Shown: piece by piece, positions 40,046 through 49,407 of the stretch | How positions within the stretch are numbered: position 1 is the stretch's first letter | Layout of the letters: the number at the start of each line of letters is the position of its first letter | Translations under genes and position numbers: made by a program | Notes under the pieces: generated by a model | What the model was told of the DNA's origin: nothing | Database searches by the model: none | Seen by the model: only the letters and a program-made list of their open reading frames with translations | NCBI GenBank assembly: GCA_003228195.2 | Contig: QGNO01000005.1 | Coordinates: 1-64,000, forward strand | DNA: 64,000 bases | Source of the DNA: Chloroflexota bacterium | GTDB lineage: Bacteria > Chloroflexota > Dehalococcoidia > Lucifugimonadales > QGNO01 | Direction of reading: 5' to 3'

Positions 40046-41049
40046 TGTCTAAAATGCTCCCAGCCAAACCGACCGTCATGAATCGTTTCACCTTGGTCAT
40101 GTTTGACCGTTACTATTCCCGGCAAACCAGCCACAACCTCTCCTACTATATTTACATGTGGCAACACTGTTTTAATTTGTTCGATTGTTTTATACGGGGC
40201 GGCAAAAAGAAGCTCGTAATCTTCCCCTCCATTCAAAGCAAGGTCTATAGCAGAAGTTCCATATATCGCATTTAACGCCGGGTCTATTTTGACATTCTTC
40301 GCAATGATATTAGCGGCAAGATTACTAGCCAACATCATCTTCTTCAGGTCGCCGACCAAGCCATCACTAACATCAAGAGCTGCCCTTACCCCTCCTTGAA
40401 CAAGCATCCGTCCTTCGGGCAACCTCGGCTTCGGATGCCTATGTGCTTCGACGAGTCGCTGGGCATATTCATCCCGCCCAGTGTCTCCCCGGCTTAGCAC
40501 TTCCAATCCACCTCTAGACAAACCCAACGGACCTGTAACTGCTACCAGATCTCCCACGTTAGCAGAACTTCTTAGGAGCATCTCTCCAGATTGCAGCCCA
40601 CTCATAGTGATACTAATGAAGAACGTAGGAGAAGTTACTAAGTCGCCACCTGCGATCGTAACTTCATACGCCCTGCAGGCATCCACCAGACCTTTATAAA
40701 CATCTTCAACGTCCTCCACCAGGGTGGAGCCAGGCAATCCTAAGGTCACTAATGCCAGCGAGGGGACCCCCCCCATAGCCGCTATATCGCTCAAATTCGC
40801 CACCATAGACCGCCATCCCACATCTCGCCAGGACATATTAGCGTTACTAAAGTGAATGTTGTCTACCATGGTGTCTGTAGTCAGGGTTTCGGACACGTTA
40901 CTCCCATGTACCGACCATGCTGCTGCGTCATCACCGATACCGACAACTAGCGTAGCTTCCGCAGTTAGGGCTGAAGCTACTTCCCTATCAGCTAGAATAG
41001 ATTCAATCCTCCTAAGTAGACCTGTCTCTCCTAACTCATATAAACGCAT
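40042..41049 (-). CDS. thiL: Thiamine-monophosphate kinase
   Basis: GIGDDAAAW, TTDTMVDNIHF, VANLSDIAAMGGVP, DVSDGLVGDL, GGEDYELLFA. Confidence 0.95.
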   Translation of the reverse strand: MRLYELGETGLLRRIESILADREVASALTAEATLVVGIGDDAAAWSVHGSNVSETLTTDTMVDNIHFSNANMSWRDVGWRSMVANLSDIAAMGGVPSLALVTLGLPGSTLVEDVEDVYKGLVDACRAYEVTIAGGDLVTSPTFFISITMSGLQSGEMLLRSSANVGDLVAVTGPLGLSRGGLEVLSRGDTGRDEYAQRLVEAHRHPKPRLPEGRMLVQGGVRAALDVSDGLVGDLKKMMLASNLAANIIAKNVKIDPALNAIYGTSAIDLALNGGEDYELLFAAPYKTIEQIKTVLPHVNIVGEVVAGLPGIVTVKHDQGETIHDGRFGWEHFRQ

Positions 41050-41165
41050 GTCCCGATTATAACAGTGGTTTCGCGCAAAAAGATCTTCGCCTCAGGCCTT
41101 CTAAACGTATTGAAACAGATCGCATAGCGTGGCAAAATGCGCACAAATAAAATTGGAGGCAAGAC

Positions 41166-41351
41166 ATGCCCATAATTAAGATGGAATTGTGGCCGGGGCG
41201 CACAACGGAACAGAAGGCCAAGCTTGCTGAGGCGTTTACAAAATCCGTAGAGGAGATAATAGGCACAGCACCAGAAAATACTATTGTTCTGTTTCAGGAC
41301 ATATCGAAGGATGACTGGGCCAAGGGTGGGAAACTAGCTTCAGAGTCATGA
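41166..41351 (+). CDS. 4-oxalocrotonate tautomerase family protein
   Basis: Pro-1 after Met (MPIIKMELWPGRTTEQKAKLAEAFTKSVEEIIG), 61 aa. Confidence 0.9.
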   Translation: MPIIKMELWPGRTTEQKAKLAEAFTKSVEEIIGTAPENTIVLFQDISKDDWAKGGKLASES

Positions 41352-41398
41352 GCCTTTGCAAAAACCTGAAGTTAGGCACGTAGCTTGAAATACGAGTG

Positions 41399-41427
41399 TT
41401 GACAGCGATATCTCATGATGTTACATT
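41399..41427 (+). promoter_or_regulatory. Sigma70-type promoter of the tRNA-Lys/tRNA-Leu unit
   Basis: TTGACA-17 nt-TACATT upstream of tRNA-Lys. Confidence 0.55.
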
Positions 41428-41457
41428 TCGCGCACTCACGGGGTTAAAGCCTAGTGG

Positions 41458-41530
<73 letters not shown>

Positions 41531-41570
41531 CAGTCTGACCAATTTTGGTTTAGTGAGACAACTGGAACGA

Positions 41571-41652
41571 GGGGAAGTGTCGGAATTGGTAGACGAGCAT
41601 GATTTAGGATCATGTGCCGCAAGGCGTAGGAGTTCGAGTCTCCTCTTCCCCA
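41571..41652 (+). tRNA. tRNA-Leu(TAG)
   Basis: Long-variable-arm (class II) cloverleaf; acceptor GGGGAAG/CTTCCCC; anticodon arm CATGA-TTTAGGA-TCATG. Confidence 0.93.
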
Positions 41653-41710
41653 CGTAGTACAAACGAATTATACTAAACATCAACTATCACAGGTATAAGA
41701 AGGAGGAGTA

Positions 41711-42715
41711 ATGGCACCGCTCCTTGAAGTCAAGAACTTACACACACAATTTTTCACAATGGAAGGCGTTGTTAAAGCTGTAGATGGAGTCTCGTACAAC
41801 GTCCAGGCGGGTGAGACCTTGGGCTTGGTTGGTGAAAGCGGATGCGGCAAAAGTGTCAGTGCGCTCTCACTAATGGGACTTATACCGTGGCCTCCTGGAA
41901 AGGTAACGGAAGGAGAAGTCATATTCGAAGGTGAGGACCTGCTCCAGGTTCCAAAAGAGCAGATGCGGGCGATAAGAGGCAAAGAGATCGCGATGGTCTT
42001 TCAGGAGCCTATGACTTCTTTGAACCCAGTGCTCACAATAGGGCGGCAACTGACCGAAACCATGGAACTCCATCTAAACATCTCCAAGGACGGCGCGGAG
42101 AAACGTGCAGCGGAACTTTTACACATGGTAGGCATACCAGATTCAGTCAGACGTCTGTCTCAGTATCCACACCAATTCAGTGGAGGAATGCGACAACGAG
42201 TCATGATAGCTATGGCACTTAGTTGTAATCCGAAACTTCTGATAGCTGACGAGCCTACAACCGCTCTAGACGTAACAATTCAAGCACAAATCCTCGAACT
42301 TATGAAAAGTCTCTGTAGGGAATTTGGTGCAGCGTTGATCGTTATCACACATAACCTTGGCGTTGTAGCGCGTTACGCTGATCGAGTAAACGTTATGTAC
42401 GCAGGAAAAATTATAGAGAAGGGCACCGCTGAAGAGATATATCACCAACCGAAGCACCCTTACACCCTTGGGTTGCTTGCATCCGTCCCAAGGCTTGACG
42501 AGGCAAAGCGCGTTAAACTGGTACCAATCGAAGGACAGCCTCCTGACTTGATTAACCTGCCCCCGGGTTGCAGTTTTAGAGCACGATGCCGCTATGCAGT
42601 TGCTCAATGTGAAACTGACATACCAGGCTTGGACACATTTAATGACAAGGGACATGAAGCGGCTTGTTGGGAAACTCTCAATATTGAGAAGAGCAAATCC
42701 ACAGCTAGGATCTAG
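41711..42715 (+). CDS. Dipeptide/oligopeptide ABC transporter ATP-binding protein (OppD/DppD-like)
   Basis: Walker A GESGCGKS, signature [34 protein letters not shown]-terminal oligo_[14 protein letters not shown]. Confidence 0.95.
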   Translation: MAPLLEVKNLHTQFFTMEGVVKAVDGVSYNVQAGETLGLVGESGCGKSVSALSLMGLIPWPPGKVTEGEVIFEGEDLLQVPKEQMRAIRGKEIAMVFQEPMTSLNPVLTIGRQLTETMELHLNISKDGAEKRAAELLHMVGIPDSVRRLSQYPHQFSGGMRQRVMIAMALSCNPKLLIADEPTTALDVTIQAQILELMKSLCREFGAALIVITHNLGVVARYADRVNVMYAGKIIEKGTAEEIYHQPKHPYTLGLLASVPRLDEAKRVKLVPIEGQPPDLINLPPGCSFRARCRYAVAQCETDIPGLDTFNDKGHEAACWETLNIEKSKSTARI

Positions 42716-42724
42716 GAGGGCATC

Positions 42725-43744
42725 TTGGTATCACAGAAAGAAAAGAAGTCGTCTGAATCTAAAGAACAATCAGATACATTGGTGGAAGTAACTGACCTCA
42801 AAATGTACTTTCCTGTACGTTCGGGAGTCATATTCCAAAAGAAGGTTGCTGACATCAAGGCAGTTGATGGAGTTTCATTCTCTATCAAAAGAGGTGAAAC
42901 TCTCGGGCTGGTGGGTGAAAGCGGCTGTGGCAAGACAACTACCGGGCGCTGCATATTACAGCTTTACAGGCCAAGTGAAGGGCAAGTCTTATTTGAAGGC
43001 GAGGACCTAACTCAATTAAAGGGATCTAATTTGCGACGATTCCGGCGTAGAATGCAAATGATATTCCAAGATCCATACAGTTCGTTGGACCCAAGGCAAA
43101 ATGCTGGCAGCATCGTCGGAGAGCCACTGATAGTACACAAGATGACTAACAGTAAAGGTGAGTATAGGGATCAAGTAGCGGAGCTACTCTCAACCGTGGG
43201 ACTTAATCCTAGCATGTCTAATCGCTTCCCTCACGAATTTAGCGGAGGGCAGCGGCAAAGAATAGGCGTAGCAAGAGCTTTGGCCGTACGTCCAGACTTG
43301 ATTGTTTGCGACGAACCGGTGTCGGCCTTGGACGTATCAATTCAGGCTCAGGTTATAAACCTTCTGGAGGATCTACAAGAGCAATTTAATCTGACCTATC
43401 TATTTATCGCACACGACCTCTCAGTGGTTCGCCATATAAGTGATCGTATAGCAGTAATGTATCTTGGGAAAATAATGGAGCTTGCGGAGAGGAATGAACT
43501 TTATGAGAATCCGCTGCATCCATACACCAAAGCGCTTCTTTCAGCCGTGCCAATTCCAGACCCAGTGATTGAGTCTTCTAGAGAACGCATCATTTTAACG
43601 GGTGACGTACCGAGCCCATTGTCACCTCCTCCGGGTTGCGTGTTTCATACTAGGTGCCCGATTGTGGCGGATGAATGCTCGGCAGTAATACCTGAGTTAC
43701 GTAATGTTGGCAACGAACATTACGTGTCATGCATACGCGTATAG
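42725..43744 (+). CDS. Dipeptide/oligopeptide ABC transporter ATP-binding protein (OppF/DppF-like)
   Basis: [54 protein letters not shown]. Confidence 0.95.
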   Translation: MVSQKEKKSSESKEQSDTLVEVTDLKMYFPVRSGVIFQKKVADIKAVDGVSFSIKRGETLGLVGESGCGKTTTGRCILQLYRPSEGQVLFEGEDLTQLKGSNLRRFRRRMQMIFQDPYSSLDPRQNAGSIVGEPLIVHKMTNSKGEYRDQVAELLSTVGLNPSMSNRFPHEFSGGQRQRIGVARALAVRPDLIVCDEPVSALDVSIQAQVINLLEDLQEQFNLTYLFIAHDLSVVRHISDRIAVMYLGKIMELAERNELYENPLHPYTKALLSAVPIPDPVIESSRERIILTGDVPSPLSPPPGCVFHTRCPIVADECSAVIPELRNVGNEHYVSCIRV

Positions 43745-43776
43745 ATAGCTAACTCCCAGATAATAGAATCAAGTTT

Positions 43777-43820
43777 GCTAAACAAAAAGCCCTCGGTTGA
43801 CCGAGGGCTTTTTGTTTAGC
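43777..43820. terminator. Bidirectional intrinsic terminator, 20-bp perfect stem
   Basis: GCTAAACAAAAAGCCCTCGG-TTGA-CCGAGGGCTTTTTGTTTAGC. Confidence 0.92.
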
Positions 43821-43859
43821 AGTTGTGGGCACATTCAGCACATGCTAGCATTATTCTAA

Positions 43860-45686
43860 ATGAGTACTAGTCATATACGTAATTTTTGCATCATAGCACA
43901 CGTTGATCACGGAAAATCGACTCTTGCGGATCGATTACTCGAATCAACCAGCACTATTCCCAGACGTGAAATGATGGATCAAGTTCTTGATCAAATGGAT
44001 TTGGAACGAGAGCGGGGTATCACTATCAAAGCCCAGGCAGTTCGAATTGCGTATTCGGCTGACAACGGGAACAACTATCAACTGAATTTAATAGACACTC
44101 CAGGACACGTCGATTTCAGCTATGAGGTTTCCCGCAGCCTTAGGGCATGTGAGGGAGCACTGCTCGTAGTAGACGCTAGCCAAGGGGTGCAAGCGCAAAC
44201 CATAGCAAACGTCTATATTGCTCTGGAGCATGATTTGACTCTGATACCCATAATAAACAAGATCGACCTACCGGCGGCAGAGCCAGATATCGTAGCTGAA
44301 GAAATGGAATATACTTTTGGATTTAAAAGAGAGGAAATTCTCTTTATATCAGCTAAGAGCGGGTCAGGTATAAAATCGGTGCTTAACGCAATAGTCGATA
44401 AGATTCCTAACCCTAATGACTCACCAACGGAGGAACCTCTAAGGGCATTGGTGTTTGATTCATCGTACGATCAGTATAAGGGGGTAATAGCCTACATACG
44501 CGTGGTCAATGGAAACTTACAACACGGCGAAAAGATTAAGCTCTTAGGATCCGGGCATACTTCGGAGGCGATGGAGGTTGGCACTTTTCGCCCTGCAATG
44601 ACTAAGTTAGGCAGTCTAAAAACAGGGGAAGTGGGATACGTGGCAACAGGGCTAAAAAATCTCACAGAAATTCCAGTAGGTGACACCATAACTGTTATAT
44701 CCAATCCTGCCTCAGAATCATTAACCGGATATCAACCACTTAAACCCATGGTTTTTGCAGGATTATTTCCAACCGATGGTGAAAGCTATCGGCAATTGGG
44801 TGAGGCACTAGAAAAACTCCAACTCAACGATGCCGCCTTAAGTTTCCAACCCGAAAGCAGCGTCGCACTGGGCTTTGGATTCCGATGTGGGTTTCTTGGA
44901 ATGCTACACATGGATATTGTTCAAGAGCGTCTTGAACGAGAGTACGGCATGGCCTTACTAACAACCGCGCCGAGCGTAGCGTACAAGGTGATACAAACAG
45001 ATGGTTCCAAGTTAAACATTGAAAATCCATCCCAAATGCCACAGGCACAAAATATTTCTGAAATACTAGAACCATGGTTGGATCTCAGCATCATAACCCC
45101 TAGCCAATTCATCGGGCCCATGATGGACTTGGTTACGACTCGCCGTGGCGAGTTCCTTAGGATGGAATATCTGCAGGGGAATAACAAAGAGGGTAGTCCG
45201 AGTTCCAGAGTTCAGCTTGAATTTAGCGCACCGTTAAGTGAAATATTGATGGATTTTTTTGACCAATTGAAATCCAGATCACAAGGGTATGCTTCGATGG
45301 ATTATGTAACCTCGGATTATAGACAAGCTCAATTAGTAAAGTTGGACATATTGGTAAACTCGCAGCCGGTTGATGCGCTTTCACTGATCATACACAGAGA
45401 AAGGGCCTACCAACATGGGCGATCTCTAGTTATAAAACTGAAAACCTTAATTCCTCGTCAAATGTTTGAAGTGCCAATCCAAGCAAGTGTAGGCAGCAAA
45501 GTTGTGGCGAGGGAAACCATACGAGCTCTCAGGAAAAATGTAATAGCAAAATGCTATGGAGGGGACATTACACGGAAGCGTAAGCTCCTAGAAAAACAAG
45601 CTGAGGGCAAGAAACGAATGAAGAAGATTGGACAGGTAGAAATACCTCAAGAGGCTTTTTTAGCAATACTCGACCTAGACAAGTAA
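43860..45686 (+). CDS. lepA: Elongation factor 4 (LepA)
   Basis: [56 protein letters not shown]; LepA C-terminal [28 protein letters not shown]. Confidence 0.98.
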   Translation: MSTSHIRNFCIIAHVDHGKSTLADRLLESTSTIPRREMMDQVLDQMDLERERGITIKAQAVRIAYSADNGNNYQLNLIDTPGHVDFSYEVSRSLRACEGALLVVDASQGVQAQTIANVYIALEHDLTLIPIINKIDLPAAEPDIVAEEMEYTFGFKREEILFISAKSGSGIKSVLNAIVDKIPNPNDSPTEEPLRALVFDSSYDQYKGVIAYIRVVNGNLQHGEKIKLLGSGHTSEAMEVGTFRPAMTKLGSLKTGEVGYVATGLKNLTEIPVGDTITVISNPASESLTGYQPLKPMVFAGLFPTDGESYRQLGEALEKLQLNDAALSFQPESSVALGFGFRCGFLGMLHMDIVQERLEREYGMALLTTAPSVAYKVIQTDGSKLNIENPSQMPQAQNISEILEPWLDLSIITPSQFIGPMMDLVTTRRGEFLRMEYLQGNNKEGSPSSRVQLEFSAPLSEILMDFFDQLKSRSQGYASMDYVTSDYRQAQLVKLDILVNSQPVDALSLIIHRERAYQHGRSLVIKLKTLIPRQMFEVPIQASVGSKVVARETIRALRKNVIAKCYGGDITRKRKLLEKQAEGKKRMKKIGQVEIPQEAFLAILDLDK

Positions 45687-45687
45687 T

Positions 45688-46524
45688 CTACTTGCTCTGG
45701 CTAGAAAGCTCTATTGATGCCCTCAACAACCCATGGGGAGTGCCACAATCATGCCTGACACCCTCAATCAAGTAAGCGTATGTAGCCACGTTCTCTATAC
45801 AGGCATTGATCGCATCCGTCAATTGGATCTCTTTCACAGCACCTGGTTCCGTAACCTTAATGGCATCAAATATGTTTGGCATGAGCACATACCTACCTAT
45901 CACGCCTAAATTCGAAGGTGCGGCACCAATGACTGGCTTCTCTACCATGCCTTTTATCGCTTTGAATCTGGATTCATTATGTTGTTTTGTCGCAATTTCA
46001 ACAACACCATAATTTGGAGCATCCTCTGAACTTATCTGCTCTACAGCTACATAGTTTCCCTGATGCTGGCGCCAAGCATTTATCATTCGAATGAGTTCAG
46101 GCTGAGGATTGATTAGAAGGTCATCTGGTAGAATAACTGCGAATGGTTCGTCTACAAGTAATTGTTCGCACGAAAGTACAGCGTGTCCTAGCCCTAACTG
46201 CGCTTCCTGAGTTACATATACGAAGTTTAACTTTTCTCGGAAGGATTTAAACTCTTCGGCAATTATGCCAAGCCCTTTATCTCGCATATTTTTTTCAGTT
46301 TGAGGATCTGAGTCAAAATATTGTTTAATGGATTCCTGCCCTTCCGAAATAACAATTATTATATTTTCAATCTTTGCAGCTAATGCCTCTAGTACAGCGA
46401 AGTGAATAAGAGGCCTGTCATAAGCCAATGCTAGAACTTTAGGTACCACCTTAGTGAAAGGCAAGAATCTGGTACCAAAGCCAGCACTAGGCAAAACGGC
46501 AAACCTTATTTCTTTCTTATCCAT
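45688..46524 (-). CDS. galU: UTP-glucose-1-phosphate uridylyltransferase
   Basis: VLPSAGFGTRFLPFTKVVPKVLALAYDRPLIHFAV; VILPDDLL. Confidence 0.92.
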   Translation of the reverse strand: MDKKEIRFAVLPSAGFGTRFLPFTKVVPKVLALAYDRPLIHFAVLEALAAKIENIIIVISEGQESIKQYFDSDPQTEKNMRDKGLGIIAEEFKSFREKLNFVYVTQEAQLGLGHAVLSCEQLLVDEPFAVILPDDLLINPQPELIRMINAWRQHQGNYVAVEQISSEDAPNYGVVEIATKQHNESRFKAIKGMVEKPVIGAAPSNLGVIGRYVLMPNIFDAIKVTEPGAVKEIQLTDAINACIENVATYAYLIEGVRHDCGTPHGLLRASIELSSQSK

Positions 46525-46554
46525 ATTATCCTTATTCTACACGACCTATCTTCG

Positions 46555-46584
46555 TTGACAGGCGATTTACGCAAAGATTAATAT
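46555..46584 (+). promoter_or_regulatory. Sigma70-type promoter of SRP RNA
   Basis: TTGACA followed at 17-18 nt by TTAATA/TAATAT, just upstream of the SRP RNA 5' end. Confidence 0.5.
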
Positions 46585-46587
46585 TAA

Positions 46588-46857
46588 GATGGTCGTGCTA
46601 GACGGGGAACTAGCGGTGCCTTGTACCCGCAATCCGCTATAGCGGGGTTGAATTCCTCCCCAAGGTCCAGCCTTAGGCCTCTTTTCCTGTGAAAAACGTT
46701 GAGAGCCAGGCCCTGCGCGGCGAAATCCTGTGAACTCCGTCAGATCCGGAAGGAAGCAGCGGTAAGCAGCAAGTTTCGAGCGCCGCAGGATATCCTGGTT
46801 CGAGTTCGAACTTGAATATGTCTCGTGGTCATGATCGACGGGTGGTGCACGGCCATC
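46588..46857 (+). ncRNA. ffs: Signal recognition particle RNA (large bacterial type with Alu domain)
   Basis: Conserved GTGCTAGACGGGGAACTAGCGGTGCCTTGTACCCGCAATCCGCTATAGCGGGGTTGAATTCC; SRP domain GTCAGATCCGGAAGGAAGCAGCGGTAAG; terminal helix GATGGTCGTGC / GCACGGCCATC defines the ends. Confidence 0.92.
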
Positions 46858-46889
46858 CAAATTCAAGACCCCAAAGGGGTAGATGCAAA

Positions 46890-47735
46890 TTGGTCACACA
46901 ACATTCTAATACGAAATCTCCCAAGGCCATATTGAATGAGATGGGTATCAATCCTAGAAAGTCGCTTGGCCAACACTTTCTAGTGGCCAATGGGGTGATC
47001 AACATCATCACAAGAGCAGCGCAAATTCAATCAACCGATACGATCCTAGAAGTCGGCCCCGGACTAGGGATACTAACAAGAGAACTTGTTAAGCAAACTC
47101 CCAACGTTATTGCAATTGAATTAGACGAACAATTGGCCAATGCGCTTTCGGATAGAATCCAGTCGAAAGGACTAAAGGTAATTGCTGAGGATGCTCGCAA
47201 GGTTGATATCAAGGCAGTAACTAGAGGCTTACCTTATAAGCTTATTTCAAACCTGCCCTACTACGCAGCTGGACCTATATTGCGGCACTTCCTAGAATCT
47301 GACCATCCACCAGAAACTGCCGTGATAATGCTTCAAAGGGAAGTTGCTAAACAAATGGTGGCTAAGCCTGGGCACATGTCCTTAGTATCTATTGGGACTC
47401 AAATATACGGTGCCATACGAATTGTAAGCTTCATCCCATCTTCGGCCTTTTATCCAAAGCCTAACGTAACTTCGGCAATAGTGAAAATAGAGACCTATAA
47501 GAATCCTCTAGTTGAATATGCCAATAGAGAATCGTTCTTCTCTGTTGTAAAAGCAGGATTTAGTGCACCTCGGAAACAACTACGAAATGCACTAGCTCAA
47601 GGACTAAAAGTATCTACCGCTATAGCAGGCGATCATCTCACGTCGGCTGGAATAGAGCCAGAGGCTCGGCCATCTACACTGTCTTTAGAAAATTGGATAG
47701 CCTTGCATCTAATAATTCATGGAAGGGCAACATAG
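46890..47735 (+). CDS. rsmA: 16S rRNA dimethyladenosine transferase
   Basis: NPRKSLGQHFLVANGVINIITRAAQI, ILEVGPGLGILTREL, LISNLPYYAAGPILRHFLE. Track start at 46812 is inside the SRP RNA; TTG near 46890 is a plausible start. Confidence 0.9.
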   Translation: MVTQHSNTKSPKAILNEMGINPRKSLGQHFLVANGVINIITRAAQIQSTDTILEVGPGLGILTRELVKQTPNVIAIELDEQLANALSDRIQSKGLKVIAEDARKVDIKAVTRGLPYKLISNLPYYAAGPILRHFLESDHPPETAVIMLQREVAKQMVAKPGHMSLVSIGTQIYGAIRIVSFIPSSAFYPKPNVTSAIVKIETYKNPLVEYANRESFFSVVKAGFSAPRKQLRNALAQGLKVSTAIAGDHLTSAGIEPEARPSTLSLENWIALHLIIHGRAT

Positions 47736-47754
47736 TCCCAGCCTCCCTTACCCA

Positions 47755-48609
47755 ATGATTAAAACAAAAGCCTACGCGAAAATTAATCTGAGCCTTGAAG
47801 TTACCGGTCGTCGCATTGACGGATATCATGAAATATGTACTCTGATTCATTCGATCGACCTATCGGATTCAATCACATTTTCACTAGGTGAAAACATATT
47901 AGTGACCTCAAACGAACCAACTTTGAATGAGGAAAACAATCTGGTTTTCCGCTCGGCAAACCTATTGAAGAATTTCAGCCAATACCCTGGCGGCACCTCG
48001 ATCAAGCTAAACAAGAACATACCAATCGCGGCTGGACTAGGCGGCGGCAGTAGTGACGCCGCCGTAACGCTGATTGAGCTAAACGAGCTTTGGAACCTTC
48101 GAATATCTGCCCAAAATCTCAGTAGTCTAGCTACCCAGTTGGGGACTGATGTTCCCTTCTTTTTAACTGGGGGTTGTGCTTTAGCAGTTGGACGAGGTGA
48201 CACTCTAAACCCAACGGTCGCAATCGAGGGCATCTGGGCAATCATACTAAGTCCGCCTCACAAGTTTTCTGCGAAAACCTCCGAAATATACTCCTTGTTG
48301 AATAAGCGAGATTTCACCGATGGATCCCATACTAGGGAATTAGCTACTGAAATCACAAATGGGAATGCGACAATATACAACTTGAGTAAGGGTCAAAACG
48401 TGTTCGAAAAAGTGGCGATGGAAGCCTTTTCAGGATTAGATCATCACTTCAGGACCTTCCTAAAATGCGGAGCCCCATTTGTCAAATTGAGCGGAACCGG
48501 CCCTTCATTATTTACGCTTGTAGACGATTGGGATTTAGCGTCACACCTATATAAAACAGTTAAACAAGAAGATGCAAATGTCCATCTTGCAGAGCTCATA
48601 CATGGCTAG
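47755..48609 (+). CDS. ispE: 4-diphosphocytidyl-2-C-methyl-D-erythritol kinase
   Basis: KAYAKINLSLEVTGRRIDGYHEI, IPIAAGLGGGSSDAAVTL, VKLSGTGPSLF; ATG at 47755 preferred over 47719. Confidence 0.95.
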   Translation: MIKTKAYAKINLSLEVTGRRIDGYHEICTLIHSIDLSDSITFSLGENILVTSNEPTLNEENNLVFRSANLLKNFSQYPGGTSIKLNKNIPIAAGLGGGSSDAAVTLIELNELWNLRISAQNLSSLATQLGTDVPFFLTGGCALAVGRGDTLNPTVAIEGIWAIILSPPHKFSAKTSEIYSLLNKRDFTDGSHTRELATEITNGNATIYNLSKGQNVFEKVAMEAFSGLDHHFRTFLKCGAPFVKLSGTGPSLFTLVDDWDLASHLYKTVKQEDANVHLAELIHG

Positions 48610-48702
48610 AAAATCTCGACATAACCTGTATTATCTGAAATTTCAAAAAATGTCAGCTAACTGTGCCATTAACACAACACTAGTATTCTTTGAGCTTCTA
48701 AA

Positions 48703-49407
48703 ATGATTTTCGACCTTCACGTACATTCGAAACATGGTAGTAATGATAGCAATATGACCATTACCCAACTTGCCTCCGAGGCTAAACTGATTGGGCTAGA
48801 TGGATTGGCATTAGTTGAGCACGACAAACCGTGGGATCTCAATGAGCTTGAAAGACTTTCTCAAAAACACGGCGTAGTTTTTATCCCCGCAAGAGAGGTC
48901 CAAACAGAGGTAGGACACATAACGGCGTTCGGCTTGGGGAACGACAGCTGGAACATCTCCAAAATTGAACATCTCCGGGATGAAGTCAACAAATGTGGTG
49001 GTTATTTAGTATCTGCTCATCCATTTCGATATCTCAATGACACTTCGAAAATTCGACGTAGCTTCCTCTTAGAAGATCCCACAAATAGACCTGCTTCGGC
49101 TGAGGAAGCTTCTGCCTACAATGTGTTCAAGTTTGTAGATGCGATAGAAGTATTCAATGCCCAAAACGACTCCAATGAAAACATAATGGGGTGGGAAACA
49201 GCCAAAATCCTTAACAAACCTATGATCGGAGGAAGCGATGTTCACAGAAAGGGCCAATTGGGCAACGGAACCACCTTTTTTTATGAAAAGATTGATGGAT
49301 TAAAAACCTTCATGGCGGCCTTAAAAAGAGGAAGATTTTATCCATCAACCGGCCTTAAAACCGGCAAATTGAGGAGATACCCCGAAAGTGAGAGAGTGAA
49401 TGCCTAA
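48703..49407 (+). CDS. PHP-domain metal-dependent phosphoesterase
   Basis: MIFDLHVHSKHGSNDSNMTI, LVEHD, GGSDVHRKGQLG motifs. Confidence 0.9.
   Translation: MIFDLHVHSKHGSNDSNMTITQLASEAKLIGLDGLALVEHDKPWDLNELERLSQKHGVVFIPAREVQTEVGHITAFGLGNDSWNISKIEHLRDEVNKCGGYLVSAHPFRYLNDTSKIRRSFLLEDPTNRPASAEEASAYNVFKFVDAIEVFNAQNDSNENIMGWETAKILNKPMIGGSDVHRKGQLGNGTTFFYEKIDGLKTFMAALKRGRFYPSTGLKTGKLRRYPESERVNA

Noticed and set aside
46567-46866. Minus-strand 99-aa ORF
   Set aside because: Lies antisense to the SRP RNA; no protein family resemblance.
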